A stretch of DNA of 64,000 nucleotides from Ehretia macrophylla (GCA_037974665.1 CM075765.1:58379747-58443746), one strand, 5' to 3'; shown: positions 36,041-49,870, counted from the first letter of the stretch. Notes: generated by a model not told the origin, from the letters alone. Numbers and translations are program-made.

Positions 36041-37657
36041 TAATAAAGGTCTATTTCACTTTATAGGGATAGGGGGCTCGGGTTCGTCGTAGGAATCTTT
36101 TTGGTTTTCGCTCCCTCCCGGTGGAACAAGTGGTAGTATGATTCAAAGGAATTGGACATTCCCGGAATACATATACCAAAAACTAGAGTAGTGAGGTAAC
36201 CTAACCGCGGTAGAGGTATAAAGTAACTCGATTGATAAGGAGAGGAAACCAACTCACTTCTTTAGTTGCAATCTTCACTACTGTCGCTATTGCGGAGCAC
36301 CCACCCGTAGGTTTTAGTAGACATCGGTATGATTGTTGAATGTTAGAATTCAAAAGGCAATGATAGGGAGTACTACTAACAACCATCTCGCTTGTTGGTC
36401 TTTTCGACCGTATTAACGACCATGATCGAATCCCGCCCGCATTCGGGATCGGGGAAAGGCCTTAAATCACTAGGGCAATAGCATAGCTATTATTGACCTG
36501 ACCCCAATTACTATTACTTAAGCGTACTTTCTTCAAGACACAAAAGGAGCAGCCGAAAACGACTATCCGTATTGTATTTTAGATGGAGTCATCAACAAGG
36601 CTAAGAATCTTACCTTTACTTAGAGAGGGGTAATGGTACCACGCTCTTCCGTGCTTGTAGGTTGACTCCTCTATGCATCCTGACTAAGGTCTCACAAACC
36701 TCTTATACATCCAGCCGCTTCATGTGAATAGGTTATACAGAAGGGTGGGTTGGTTATATACTTTTATGCACGTTCCTTCTTCGAACCTTTTGGTATGTAT
36801 TGCCCCCTAACTATAGATCAGATCCACCAGACGAGAAATAAAATTATTTACTGCAGCTGAGTCATCAGACTTATCTACCAAGGGATTCGTGGAATTTATG
36901 TGGATTGTGTTGGGGGAAATCTACCAAAGCTAGGAAGATAGATAGACTCATTTCCCGCTGCTAAGGGAGAGCAAGAAACAAAATAAAATGATTGTTTTTT
37001 AACCAGCGCCCCCTTTTGGGTATACAGGTACTAAGAGTCCTCTCATTACCAACCAGCAGACATCATCTGGCTGGGTCTTGCCAGTATCAACAACGAGAAA
37101 GAAACAACCAAATGGAAACAATAACTAACTATGGCTCTTGGCCTAGACAATGTCCTAGGCATAAGGGAGATCCGAGCAAGAGGGAACGCCTAGACGATGT
37201 TTTTATTCCTGGGCTACAGCAAGTAGATCGAGAGGTCGTTCCGCCCTTTGTCCCCGAAGTTGGGTAATATGTTCTCAACCTTTCTTGCTCCAATCTGACC
37301 TAGCTGGCGAGCAATCCCAGTTCACGATAGAGAACAAGACAACAAGTGAGTGTACTTTTGTTTTTTCTTCTCCACCAAGCACGGAAGTTTAAGGATAACT
37401 GTAGGTCGGTGGCTACCTAAGAAAACTCCAATTTGATCCGCCCCCCGGTTGGGAGGCATCTACCTCATCCCGATCACAAGGAGAGGTTCACTATGATGGG
37501 CGTACTTCAATTTCTCCCTTCCGAAAAGAATGAAATGCATAGGGGACTATCCTTTTGTTGCGGCATGCTCCTCAGATTTACGGATTCACAAGGGGCCTCA
37601 TGCCCTACTTAGTTGACTAACAATAACAAAGGCTTGCGAAACTAAGGAGCGTCTTTC

Positions 37658-37887
37658 CCTTTTTGTTTGAAAAACCCATTCTCATTATCTCTCACAAGTC
37701 AAGTAGGCAAACCTATAAGTCCTTAGAAGCGTTGACAAAGAAGAAGAGGTGCGAGGAGAAAGATCTATTTTCCTTTTCCTTTTTGTTTGAAAAACACAAT
37801 CTCATTATCTTTCCTTATTTATATATAGGCCAGCTTGACAAGTAACCCTTCTTCTTGATCTAAGGTGCGAGGAGAAAGATCTATTTT
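37658..37887. repeat. imperfect tandem duplication, period about 116-120 bp
   Basis: cctttttgtttgaaaaac plus tctcattatct occurs at 37658-37690 and 37778-37810. aggtgcgaggagaaagatc plus tatttt occurs at 37747-37771 and 37863-37887. The two words alternate, so about 117 bp has been duplicated head to tail and then diverged. Confidence 0.75.
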
Positions 37888-37936
37888 TTATGACGTCGAC
37901 TTATTGATCCCGACTGAGAAAAGTGATGGACCAGGG

Positions 37937-39508
37937 TGTTGCACGTTTTAAATTACTCGCAAGTGCACGAACCGTATGAAGGTATACCTTAGTTAAATAC
38001 GAGGTCAATCCCTCAAAGACTTGTTCAGTTAAGATCAAATTTTACACTAAGATTTAGACTTTCGAATCTAGTTGGAACGATTGATATTCCAGGTTGAGAT
38101 AAAAAAAAATAAAAGACTAAACAATAAATCTAAATAAGTAAGACAATTAAAAATCCTAAGACAAAAGTAATTAATAATTTTAAGAACAAAAATGAAGTAA
38201 TACTAAAAGAATATATAATGAATCTAGAGACTTAATAAATAAATTTTAAAACGAGAACAATTGATAACTTGAGTGAAATCAATTAAAATAAACTAAAACA
38301 AGAAAATATTAGAAAAAATAACTAATTAAATAGAAGACGAAGATTAAAAAGCAAGACTAAACAAGTAATCGTAAAGGCTAAGGCTCGAAATCCACCTTGT
38401 TAATCCTAACGTCAACTATATTTGATCATTAATTTTTCCCAAATTTTACTACATGATAATCTCGCAGTCGAGCCTCGTTACCATGGAAGATATCATCTTT
38501 TAAGCCCTAAGTTAATGAATCCCAACAATATGTTTATTCTTATTTTGCAAAAGAATCTTCAAATCATTAATTGTATCCCAACTAGAAATCATAGTTAATA
38601 TTTGACATTAAAAATCAAAACTTTCAATTATTAAGATTTATTCAAAGCATGAGAGAAACATGATTAAACCCATCTAAAAAATTATCTCAACAATTGAATA
38701 AAGAATAAACATTAAACATGAATGATGAAGTTATGGGGAAAAATTAATTCACAAATATAGCATCTATCAAAATCAACAAAGCTTCATCGTCACCTTAGCA
38801 CAAAAAATTAGCCTAACATATTAAAGAAACTAGAATAATAAATCTAGAAAATAAACATAATTTATTGAATAAAAGTAAAGTAGAGAATAACGTTACAGAA
38901 TTTCGTCAGCTCTTAAACCCGAAGAAACTCTAAAAACATCGTCTATAAATTTATTGCAGAGAATTAAAAGGAACGTATTCTAATTTTTATCAACTTCTGT
39001 CGCTGGTTCTCGTGTTTTCCTCCTGCTTCATGGCTTTGTTGTATCTTAAATAAGCACAAGTCTTTTTTTTCGTAACCGACCTTGGCCAATGGGCCAAGGC
39101 TTGCTTGCAGTTTTTTATTCCAAGTCCAAATTGTACTTGGATGATGTACGACATAAGCCTTGGTCAACTTATTTTTTTTCCTTTTTTCTATTTTCTTTCC
39201 TTTTGTTTTATTTCTTCAAATCTTTATTAAATATTTTTCAAAAAGATTTTGATCTTTTATTCTCATGCAATTCTTCAAGACTTTGCTCTAAGTGTTATTT
39301 CATCATCACAACTCTTGATCTGCATGTCCTTGAGTTCTTCATATTTAATTACTTTCTCACGTACAAACAACTTTTTAACCCTAAAATATGAAAAAGTCTC
39401 AAATAAATGATAAACAAATTAATGACTTAATACTTATTAATTATGCTCAAATTGATTGTAACAAAGTCTAATTTAAATATAAAAATATGCAAACCCCAAC
39501 TTATATCA
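37937..39508 (-). repeat. 3' LTR of the Athila-type element (1572 bp)
   Basis: Starts tgttgcacg and ends atatca on the plus strand; matched throughout by 49894-51469. Confidence 0.93.
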
Positions 39509-41735
39509 CAACCCCCAATCAGCGTATTACTAGACCCTAGCAATTGAAGCGATATAAAAGATTATTGAAATGCAAAAATAAATGATTTTTCTTTTCTTCC
39601 CTTAAGCTTCACTCAAGTCAATAAACCAAGCAAAAAGCTACAATTGTTAGAGATACTTCACAAATCGTCAACTCAGCATGTGTGAATAAGTTAGTAAGCA
39701 CAATACCAACTCCTCATCTTCAAATATCACGACTCAAGTCCCCTTTCAGAGAATACATGTCAACCCAATCCTCACACATATTATCACTCAACAAACAACA
39801 ACACTCAGAGGATAAAGTGTAATACTCTCAACTAGTATATGTGAGTAGAAGAATATAGACATATAAAAATCTCACATATAAGCATGTATAAAAGAACAAT
39901 TAATGAAGAAGATATAATATATAGTCTCATGAAAGGATTAACAAAAATACTTCATATCACCCGTTTAGATCCATCATATATAGTCAACATTGCCATGTAA
40001 CCCCTAAGATCAATTAAGGACTTTTTTAGGACGCAGTGAAGGTAAAAAATTACACATGTAAGGGTTAAGGTGAAGTGATGAATGTCAAAAGTGTCTCAAG
40101 ATTAATTCGGAAATACTTTTAGCTTTCTGTTCAATACTCCTCTTCTACTCTTTTCTCATTCTTATCATTCACAACTCCATTAGTCTTTCAATGACTTTAT
40201 TATTTTTTTCAATTTTATTTTTGTTTTTTGTATATTTTTTTCCCTTTGTTTTTTTGAAACTAATACTTCCATCACTGTTTTTCCAACCAAGAGAAGACTT
40301 CAATAAAGATATGAAACATCTTCCATACGTCATCCTACTCCAAGAAGATGAAATCACTAGTAACAAGAGTAGCCAATGCAACTAACTAATTTAAGCTCAT
40401 AATCTCCATCAATGCTGAAAGAATGTTCCCACTTCCTACTTGAAACACTTTGGGGAAATAGGTTTCCGAAGGAAAGGCTAATTTCAAGGCTCAACGGGGC
40501 GACTAGTGGTTATGTAAAGGAAAAAAAAAATTATTATAAGGCTCAAAACAAGAAACAAGGCCTGACTGTCATCTCTTAAAGATTTACATGGCTTACCAAA
40601 GATTTCATGACTTCACTTCAAGTGTGACATAAAGAACTTTTAGGCAAATAAATGAAAAAAAATGAGACTATTCAATGATATAACATGAGTTTCAACAAAA
40701 GAAAATAATTAGATGGCCAAGAAAGTAACACTCTGCAATAAATGATAGGCTCAAGACTCACAAGGGTTGAAATAGTTTTCACATATCCTCTTCAGGTTAT
40801 CTCATCATTCAGCAAAAAGTAGTATTGTGTTGCTACATGAATGTGCAAGGAGCTGAATATGATGGCAGTGAATTCCTTTTCACAAAAGCGGCTAATTAAC
40901 TTGACATACAACTTAAGCTAAAGCAAGGGAAAATGAAGGGATAAACAAAAATAATGATGATTGAAAAATGACTCCTCACCCCCAATCAAAACCAAACATT
41001 GTCCTCAATGTTTAAAAATAAACTCTCAAATATATACAACAAGGAACAGAGAGTAAAAATGAATAATGAAAATGCATGAGAACAAGTAAGCTAAGAAAAT
41101 AAAGTCTGTACGAGAACATACGTGAAGCACTTGATAAGGAAAATGAAAACAATGCCTTAAATCTGAAACTATTCATTGAACCCAAAAAAACAATAAAAAG
41201 AAAAGTAACAAGAAACAACAAAAAGAATAAAAGACTTCTTTTTTTTTTAATTTTTCAAAGTTTTATATATTTTTTTGTTGGCCGACCCTATTTACATCCC
41301 CATACAAAGGCTACGAACTCTGGGAGGCACTAAAGCCGACTCTATGAAATAATAAACATAATAAATTAACTAAAACAGAAATAGAAAAAAAGAGATAGAA
41401 TCTAAATACCTGGATCCATTTAATGTCATCCAGTAGGACAAATCCTATGAAACTTCAGAAATAGAGTTAACCAAGTACATTAAAAATGCGGAGGATAGGC
41501 CATTAATTTCAAGCCATCAACGTACTCAAACCCCGGTCAGTCCCCTATACTTAGGAGGGAAAGCTAGGCATTACGCTTTCGGCCAATGGTTTTACATTCA
41601 TAGTATCCATCCTAGTCAACCCCAAGACTTCTATTACACAAGATAATCCATTTTCGAGAAAATGGTAAAGCCCACTATAACTTAGTAGAGGTCCAACCTA
41701 AAGTTGGGAAAAATATAGATTGCATATAAAGTATT
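39509..41735 (-). other. non-coding region of the Athila-type element after integrase
   Basis: About 2.2 kb with A- or T-rich tracts and no domain that I recognise. In Athila elements this position holds either an env-like frame or a long gene-free spacer; here no env-like frame survives. The polypurine tract is at its left edge (39509-39520, minus). Confidence 0.7.
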
Positions 41736-43002
41736 TTAATCCTGATAAACAAGATCATCTATCAGGACCTCTTTGGTATCTGGGTGTTTAAATTTTAGAA
41801 ATGGTTTTAATCGTTGCCCATTTACTTTAAATATATTACCAATCTGAGGATTTTCAATTTCAATAGTACCATGAGGATAGACAGTTCGCACAACATATGG
41901 ACCAGACCACCTAGATCTCAGTTTTCCTGGAAATAAATGTAAACAGGAATTATACAGCAAGACTTTTTGACCAGGCTCAAAGGATTTCCTAAAGATGTTA
42001 GAATCATGCACTTTCTTCATTCTATCTTTATATGACTTGGCATAATCATAAGCATCATTATGGATTTCCTCCAACTCATTAAGTTGAAGTTTTCTTTGAA
42101 GACCTGCCTTATCAAGATCAAAATTTAAAGTTCTGATAGCCCAGTATGCCTTATGCTCTAGCTCAACAGGAAGATGACATGTCTTACCAAACACTAGACG
42201 ATATGGTGGCATTCCAATAGGAGTCTTATATGTTGTCCTATATGGCGACAATACATCATCTAATTTCAAAGACCAATCTTTCCGTGTGGGATTTACAGTC
42301 CTTTCTAGAATTCTTTTTATTTTCCTATTAGATATTTCAACTGACCACTAGTCTATGGGTGATAAGGGGTAACTACCTTATGAGTAATGCCATATTTTTT
42401 CATTAACTGCTCAAATACCTTATTGGAAAAATGTTTACCCCCATCACTAATGATAGCTCGTGGAGTACCAAATCGTGCAAAAATGTGTTCTTTCAAAAAT
42501 TTAACAACTGTTCTATGATCATTACTCCTACATGTTTTAGCCTCTATCCATTTGACACATAATCTAGTCCAACTAGAATGTAAATATTACCAAAAGAATT
42601 AGAGAATGGCCCCATAAAATCAATACCCCAAACATAAAAAATATCAACAATTAAAATTGGGTTCAAAGGCATCATGTTTTTCTTACCAATACTCCCTAAT
42701 CTTTGGCATCGTTCACAAGCTCTACAATAATCATGCAAATCACGTAATACAGAAGGCCAATAAAATCCACATTGTAAAATTTTATTAGTTGTTTTCCTAG
42801 AGCTAAAGTGACCACCACATGCATGATCATGACAAAAAGAAATAATATTTTGTTGTTCACTTTCAGGAATGCATCTTTTAATAATCTGGTCAGGACAATA
42901 TTTAAATAAGTAGGGGTCATCCCAAGAGAAATGTTTTACCTCAGACAAAAACTTGAACTTATCTTGCTTGCTCCAATGTATTGGTAGATGATTTGTAACC
43001 AA
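41736..43002 (-). pseudogene. pol: integrase (Athila-type)
   Basis: The N-terminal part (42544-43002) has the zinc-binding H and C residues (HDHACGGHFSS, CRACERCQR) and the start of the core (WGIDFMGPF). About 270 bp with stops follow, covering the middle of the catalytic core. A second open stretch (41736-42269) holds [22 protein letters not shown], the strongly conserved Athila integrase tail, then [23 protein letters not shown]. It would insert element DNA if intact; the break in the core removes that. Confidence 0.92.
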
Positions 43003-43050
43003 ATAGTTTACAATATCAGCATACCATGGTGTTTGAGGAATCTGTAGTAG

Positions 43051-43627
43051 CTACTCATCAGGAGAAGACTCAACAATAGGAGAAACATTATCATCATGCT
43101 CAATCACTAATCTAGATAAATGATCAACTACTACATTTTCTGACCCCTTTTTATCTCTAATCTCAAGATCAAATTCTTGAAGTAGTAAAATCCATCTAAT
43201 GAGTCTAGCCTTAGCATCCTTCTTAGAGAACAAATATTTCAAAGCCGCATGATCATAAAATATGACAACTTTAGACCTTAGAATATAAGATGTGAATTTT
43301 TCCAAAGTAAAAACAATAGCCAATAGCTCTTTCTCAGTGGTAGAATAGTTCAATTGAGCATCCTTCAGTGTTCAGCTAGCATAATCAATCACATGAGGAA
43401 GTATATCAATTCCCTGACCCAAAACAGCATTAATAGCATAATCAGAAGCATCACACATAATTTCAAAAGGCACATTCCAATCAGGTGGTCTAATAATAGG
43501 TGCAGAAGTCAATTCATTTTTTAGTCTATTGAAAGCTTCAATTCATGCATCATGAAAAAAAAAGTGTATCCTTACCAAGGAGATTACATAGAGGTCTAGC
43601 TATCTTACTAAAATCTTTTATGAACCT
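43051..43627 (-). pseudogene. pol: end of RT and RNase H (Athila-type), after the solo LTR
   Basis: Continues the RT from 46173 after the inserted LTR. It reads through FNRLK and then the RNase H of Athila: [43 protein letters not shown] and DHLSRL. A TAG near 43375 and a break near 43555 interrupt it. The LTR duplication aacct is at 43623-43627. Confidence 0.9.
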
Positions 43628-46172
43628 TGTGATACCTCGAACCCAGCACGCATTTAGTTGCATTTAACTAAGTGTTTAATTAGTTAAATAATCCATTTTG
43701 CACTATTTTCATATTTCTTTTTTAAAAAAGTATTCAAATAATACCTACATTAACTATTTTAAGTGAATGTTAATTATTTTTATTATTTATATTACTTGAT
43801 TTTATTTTCTTGCATTTAATTACTCGGTTTTCAATTAAATGAGAAAAGTGACTTTGTGTAATACCCGAGCCCGGAACATGAAATTTTTTTGTTTCTTTTT
43901 CTGAAAATTATATTTTTCCTATATTCCATGATATTTAATTGTTATTCGTTCGTTGTCGCAAAGTGCATTGCACGTCGGGAGTGAAAGCTAGAAAATGATT
44001 TCTAGTCCTCAACAAATAGTATTTATAGTATTTAGCATTTTCATTTTTTAGTATTTTAGTTGTTAGTTTTAGTAGGATTGTAGTTTTATGCCTTGTTTTA
44101 ATTAAATGCCTACAAATAGCTAACATTGACCATGATCATTGACCTTTGACTTAAGTTGTCATCTTTTATAGCATAAAAAAAACAAACAAAGCAAAAGCTT
44201 GAAAAAAAGGCACCATGGCCGAAACTCAAGGAAAAAAGAAAAAAAAATATTGTTTTGCATTTTTAAGCTAAAATCTTGCGTGGAATTGCTCAAGGATCTT
44301 GGCTTGGGGATTGTGGCACGGGTTCTTGCAATGCTTCCTCTTCAATCTCTGTGAGGGTTTTCACGTTTTTGTGCATTTTTATTTAAATTTGATTTTTTAT
44401 TCAATTTCTTAGATTTGATATTTAATGAGTTATAATGCCTGAAATTGCTTGGAATTGTCTCTTTAGGGATCGTAGAGCATTGTTTGTTAGTTATTTAACA
44501 ATTTTTATGGCTAGAAACGCAAATCAAAATTGGGGAAAAACAATTAAGAGTTTTTTTACATAGTAAAACCCTGGATTTTTGGATTTTTGATCCGAATCAC
44601 GTTTTCTTGATTTAGTTAGGTGCCATTAATGCTAGAAAGATAAAATAAACAATAAAAACGAACCGGCCTTTGTTAAAATTGTAAATTAGACAAAGAAATG
44701 TAAAGGGGCCGTTTGACCAAGAGTTGACCGTGCTCGAATTGAGTTGGGAGTTTTTCTATTGATGGCATGGAAGCACTTTTGGCGCTATTTTGGCGTTGAT
44801 TGAGCGACCGGTTAGCATAGCTGTAGTTCAAATGCTGTAGGTGGACTTTGGGGCTTCGGGTGAGAAAGTGAAGTTTCGTGACATATACATGTGCCTTGTA
44901 GTGCCTAAGTAAAGGTAGTGAAATCGGTTTCCTAATCCTGTAGCTCCTTTGCTCATAATTGCTTTTGGCACTTAGAGATTGCCAAGTGATAATTCTCCTT
45001 TTCCTGTTTGAACTGCTATTACTTGTTTAGTTGATGTTATTGTTGATGTTAATGATAATCATGCTTGAAATGTTAATTGAGTGCTAATATTGATTATAAA
45101 TGCTTGATATCTCGTATATCGCCACTAATCTGCACTTTCGTGCTATCGCTCGTTTATTGCTTGTATCTCGTATTGCATTGCATAAGTGTCAGGCGCGTGA
45201 GTGATGGGCCTCTCTGGGCAGTCTCGGGCTGCCAGGGTTGGTTTGCTCTAGCTCCGTGTCCTATTCTCATTCTCGCTAGGGGTGCCGCCCTAGGAGATTT
45301 GGGTCGTAGATGTGTTGGGGTACATTTGGAGTACACCCAGTGGATGTTATAAGGTGGTTGCGCGCTTATTGTCATCGTTGTCAACATCAAGTTTGAGATT
45401 GATGTATTGCTCGTAAAATGGTACATTGCTCATATGAGTGAACCATAGCCTTCAAAGTGTGGTATATCTTTGAATGGTTGTGTTAATGCTTTTATTAATT
45501 GTTTATTGTATTGTTGTTTATATTGATTGCTTTACTTATCGGTTATATTATTTAACTGTCTTATTTGCATTGCACGATCTTCTTTCTCTCCACCTCAATT
45601 TCTGTTCCGATCTCACTAAGTATACGTGTTATGTATACTCACACCTCACCACCATATTTCAGGAAAATGCGTTGTTAGCTGACAAGTTCGTGGTTATGTG
45701 ATAGATCGTACTTAAAGAGTTGTCTTGTGTGTTATGTGACTGAGTGGTAGAAAGATGCAAAGATGTATGTTTTCATGTATTGTATGTATTTAGTGTTAAA
45801 AGGAATGTAATTTAAGTTTAACTAGGTTATTGAAGTGGTATGATAAGTTAGTTTATGTATTCAGTTAGTATAGTTTAACTTCAATGCATATATGTAATTG
45901 TCTAAATGAAAGAGTTGGAATGGTCTTGGTACTTGGAAGTATACATTTGTTGTGTTTAATTGTTGAGAACCGGGGCTCGGATGGCCTTGAGGAGTTGTGA
46001 ATGGTTGGACACGATACTGGTCCACTTATATGATGTTGTAAGTTTTGCATTTTGCCTAGAAACAGGGGAGATTCCGTCCGTTTTTCCTAAATATTATGCC
46101 CGGGTTTGGAATTGGTTTGCAATTAGATTGATTAATAGAACTTCCGGTCTCGAGAGAGATCGGGGTGTTACA
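43628..46172 (+). mobile_element. solo LTR of the non-autonomous family, inside Athila RT
   Basis: 2545 bp, start tgtgatacctcg, end gtgttaca, with a perfect target duplication aacct (43623-43627, 46173-46177). Its reverse complement matches the LTRs of 20593-28058 along most of its length, including the block deleted from one of those copies. Only one LTR and no internal region remain, so the element was lost by LTR-LTR recombination. It cuts the Athila RT at its FYRRF motif. Open frames inside (45077-45352, 45474-45701) are not genes. Confidence 0.92.
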
Positions 46173-46844
46173 AACCTCCTGTAAAATCCTGCATGGCCAA
46201 GAAATGATCTAATTTCTTTTATATTCCTAGTAAAAGGAAGATTAAAAATCAAACCAATTTTTGCCTTATCTACTTCAATGCCTTTTTCAAAAATGATATG
46301 ACCAAGTACAATATCATTTTTAACCATGAAGTGACATTTTTCCCAATTAAGCACAAAATTCTTTTTCTTTACACCTAGCTAGCACCAAAGATAAATTATG
46401 CAAACAAATATCAAATGAAGTTCCAAAGACAGAAAAATCATCCATAAACACATCTAAAAATTGCCCAACCATATCAGAAAAAATACTAATCATACATCTT
46501 TGAAAAGTGGCCGGAGCATTGCACAACCCAAAAGGCATGCGACGATATGCAAAAGTGCCAAATGGACATGTAAATGTGGTATTTTCTTGATCCTCAGGTG
46601 CAATTGCAATTTGATTACAACTAGAATATCCATCAAGAAAACAATAATATGTATGGCTAGCTAATTTTTCCATCTGATCTATGAAAGGGAGAGGGAAGTG
46701 ATCTTTCCTAGTCATAGAATTCAACTTACGATAATCAATACACACTCTCCACCTAGTTTTCACTCTTGTTGGAACTAGCTCAGCATCTTCATTTTTAACA
46801 ACAGTTACACCAGACTTCTCAGGTACTACCTGCACAGGACTCAC
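46173..46844 (-). pseudogene. pol: reverse transcriptase (Athila-type), N-terminal part
   Basis: The open frame 46347-46844 contains RVCIDYRKLNSMTRKDHFPLPF (as motif start CIDYRKLN at residues 35-42), FMDDFSVFG with the catalytic DD at 135-136, and YRRMPFGLCNAPATFQ. The frame changes near 46350, and LNWEKCHFMV, GHIIF and SFLGHAGFYRRF continue to the solo LTR at 46172. It copies RNA to DNA in active relatives. Confidence 0.92.
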
Positions 46845-46915
46845 CCAATTACTGTCAAATTAGGATAGATAATATCCACATCTAAAAGTTTCAGAATTTC
46901 AGCCTTTACCACATC

Positions 46916-47986
46916 CTACATGATAGGATTTAGACGCCTTTGTGATTCACGTGTACACTTAGCATCTTCCTCCAAATGGATTCTATGCAAAAAAACTGAT
47001 GGACTAATACCCTTAATGTCTGCTATTGTCCAACCTATGGCCTCTTTATGCTCTTGTAAAACACTCACTAACTGACGTTCTTGAGACTTATCTAAATCAG
47101 AATCTACAATGGCGGGCAATGTCTCATTAGCTCCTAAAAAAGCATATTTAAGGGTATCTGGCAAAGGTTTTAACTCTAACTTAGGTGGCTCTACTATAGA
47201 TGGTAATGGTGGTGATGAGGAAAGGGTAAGCGGTAATGATTTAGGCTGACACTTGTCAACATTCATGAGAGGCACATAATGTAGCAAAGAATTAACCTCA
47301 GCAACAACATTATTAATATCCAAATCAGAACCAAAATGAGCTAAACATGCTTCTAATGGGTCAACGTAACTTGACTGCACAAATGCATCATGAACTAAAT
47401 CTTCAATCATATTAATTTCACAAACATCATCATTATCATCAGGCATTTGTTTACTTATATGGAAAATATTAAGCTTAACAGTCATGTTAACAAAAGAAAT
47501 GTTCATCACACCATTCCTACAACTAATCAATGCATTCGATGTGGCTAAAAATGGATGACCCAAAATAACATGAGTTTGCATAGCAAGGTTATCAACAGGC
47601 TCAGTATCTAGAACAACAAAATCAACCGGAAAGTAAAAAGTATCTACCTTAATCAAAACATCCTCAATTATACCTCTTGGAATTTTTACTGATCTATCAA
47701 CTAACTGCAGTGTCATCCTAGTAGGATTTAGCTCACCTAGACCTAATTGCAAGTAAACAGAGTAAGGCAGTAAATTCACACTTGTACCTAAATCTAACAA
47801 AGCTATCTCAATCTGATGTTCTCCAATTTTGCAAGAAATAGTAGGAGATCCAGGATCTTTATACTTAACAGGATATTTATTTTGAATCACTGAGCTCACT
47901 TGTTCTGTTAAAAATGATTTCTTAGGGACATTCGTCTTTCTTTTTACTATAACAAGATCTTTCAAAAATCTAGCATATGCAGACAC
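46916..47986 (-). pseudogene. pol: aspartic protease and linker (Athila-type)
   Basis: A 356-codon open stretch. The protease active site is ALLDLGTSVNLLP at residues 62-74; Athila elements carry DLG here instead of the usual DSG or DTG. LGHPFLATSNA and CRNGVMNISF follow, the Athila-specific end of the domain. The last part (PLPDTLKYAFLGAN, SDLDKSQERQL, IGWTIADIKGISPS) is the linker into RT. A break at about 46850-46915 separates it from RT. Confidence 0.9.
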
Positions 47987-48084
47987 TTGTTTAATGGCAT
48001 CTAGAAAAAGTTATATTTATTTGTACCTGTTTGAAGACCTCTAAAATGTCACCAACCTGTACATTGTCTTTCTTACTAAGAAGC

Positions 48085-49718
48085 CTATGGGGGAAATGGA
48101 GCTTTAGGCATGAACTTTTTAATTTCAGGCTCTATGACTCTAGGATGTGACACTTTAGGCTCTATAGGTGTATCCTGTGATGAATGCACTCTACTTTCAT
48201 TATGATCATCCTTAGAGTTTTTAGCTTTCTCTACTTTCCTATTACTACACTCAAGAACAGTCACATGGTTATCAATTTGCTTACCAGACCTAAGTGTAGT
48301 GATGGATTGCACATGCTCCTGCCCTGAATTAGAACTAGATGCCCATTAATAGCATATTGCCCATTTGGATTGGGTATGGGTTGACTTGGAAATTTTCCTT
48401 TCTCTCTTTCTGCTACTTGTGTAGCCAATTGACCCATCTGAGTCTCTAACTTAGCAATGGCATTAGTGTTCAATTGAGTTGAAAAAATTGCCTGGGTCGT
48501 GGTCTGCATGAATGCTTTAAGAGACTCCTCTAGTGATGATTGCTACCTAGACTGACCTGCAAACTGAAGTGGAACCTGAGCATAAGAGTAGTTCTAATTA
48601 GGTGGCCTAAATTGATTCTGATATTGCACTGGTGGGACAACTGGGTTACTAGAAGGTTGATTTAATGTCCATGAAAGTTTTGGATGGTTCCGCAAATTAG
48701 GATTATATGTCTCTAAATATGGATTAACAAATGGCCTTCCTAAATTATTAAGTGAATTCGCTTGTTCAACATGACACTCATTATATGCAGGCATAGAAGG
48801 ACACATTGCAGTTACATGCAAGACTCGCACAAATAGAACATATTTCATTATGAACATTGTTAACAGAACCTCTTCCATTATTCATAGCTAAGGCATCTAC
48901 TTTTCTTGTAAGAGCATCTAATCTAGTCTTTATATCTACCTCTTCACTAATCTCATACAAACCCCCTTTGTTTGCTGTCTGAAATGGCTTCTCTTTACGG
49001 TTAGAGAAATCCCATTGTTGGGAGCTCTCTGACAAACCTTCAAGAAAATTATATGCATCATCCTCTGTTAGACTCAAGAAACCCCTACCATTCATTGACT
49101 CTACCATATTCCTACTTGACCCATTATAAAAGTATTGCACTAATCTCCAAGTTTCAAAACCATGATGAGGACATTTAATTTGCAAATCTTTAAACCTCTC
49201 CCAACTTTCATAAAATTTTTCATGCTCATCTTGACAAAAATCAGTAATTTCTCTCCTTAAAGCATTAGTTTTATTCATGGGAAAGAATTTTGACAAAAAT
49301 GTTTTTACCATTGCTGCCCAAGATGTAATAGATCCAGAAGGAAGAAAATTGAGCCATGCTTTGGCCTGTTCCTTTAGTGAAAAAGGAAATAGGCGCAAGC
49401 GAACAGATTCTTCAGAAAAATTTTGAATTTAAATGTAGTACATATTTCCAAAAATTCTTTGACATGCAAATAAGGATCCTCTCTATCTAGACAATGAAAA
49501 GTGGGAAGAAGATTTATTACCTGTGGTTTTAGCTCAAAATGTGCGGCTGTAGTGGCATGCAAAACTATGCATGAAGGAGGATTGGTAGAGATGGGGTAGA
49601 ACAACTCCATAAGAGGCTTAATCTCCTCTCCCAGTTGACTCATTTTAGATTCTTGTTCTAACTCAATGCTAACTATCCTGTTTGTATGATCACGTGCCCA
49701 AACATTCATGCAACACAA
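48085..49718 (-). pseudogene. gag of the Athila-type element, frameshifted
   Basis: Successive pieces in changing frames: 49377-49718 (FHCLDREDPYLHVKEFLEIC), 48781-49398 (MRLFPFSLKEQAKAWLNFLPSGSI, seen as LFPFSLKEQAKAWL, then FLSKFFP and ESWERFKDL), 48594-48878, 48261-48509 and 48085-48312. These are the conserved blocks of Athila gag in order. The C-terminal pieces include a cysteine-containing region (CSICASL, near 48820) and a charged tail. At least two frameshifts break it. Confidence 0.88.
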
Positions 49719-49870
49719 ATATCACACAAAAAGAAACAAAGAAAGAAAATAAAGAATGCAATTATTAATTTTTTAAATTTTATTTTTGTTTTTTTTTCTT
49801 TCAAAAAGCAATAAAACAACTAGTAGAAGAAAAGCCTAATCAAAAGTCTAAAAACTTATCCTATTCAAGT

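Larger units (their letters stand above)
31801..37936. other. long mitochondrial-like stretch without recognised genes
   Basis: 6.1 kb from rps12 to the Athila insertion. Apart from the stem-loop, a decayed coiled-coil frame near 35880 and the small repeats listed separately, I recognise nothing. Frames at 32625-32912 (minus, 95 aa), 33044-33232 (plus) and 36992-37267 (plus) are open but match no family known to me. A 20-bp direct repeat links 32010 and 33609. No tRNA could be confirmed. Its last five bases (caggg) are the Athila target duplication. Confidence 0.5.

Noticed and set aside
41220..41280. Possible env-like gene after Athila integrase
   Set aside because: Only short frames and homopolymer tracts are present between 39509 and 41735; no signal peptide or membrane protein frame of useful length.
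45077..45701. Open frames in the solo LTR at 43628-46172
   Set aside because: They lie wholly inside an LTR, and matching frames occur only as shadows in other LTR copies.
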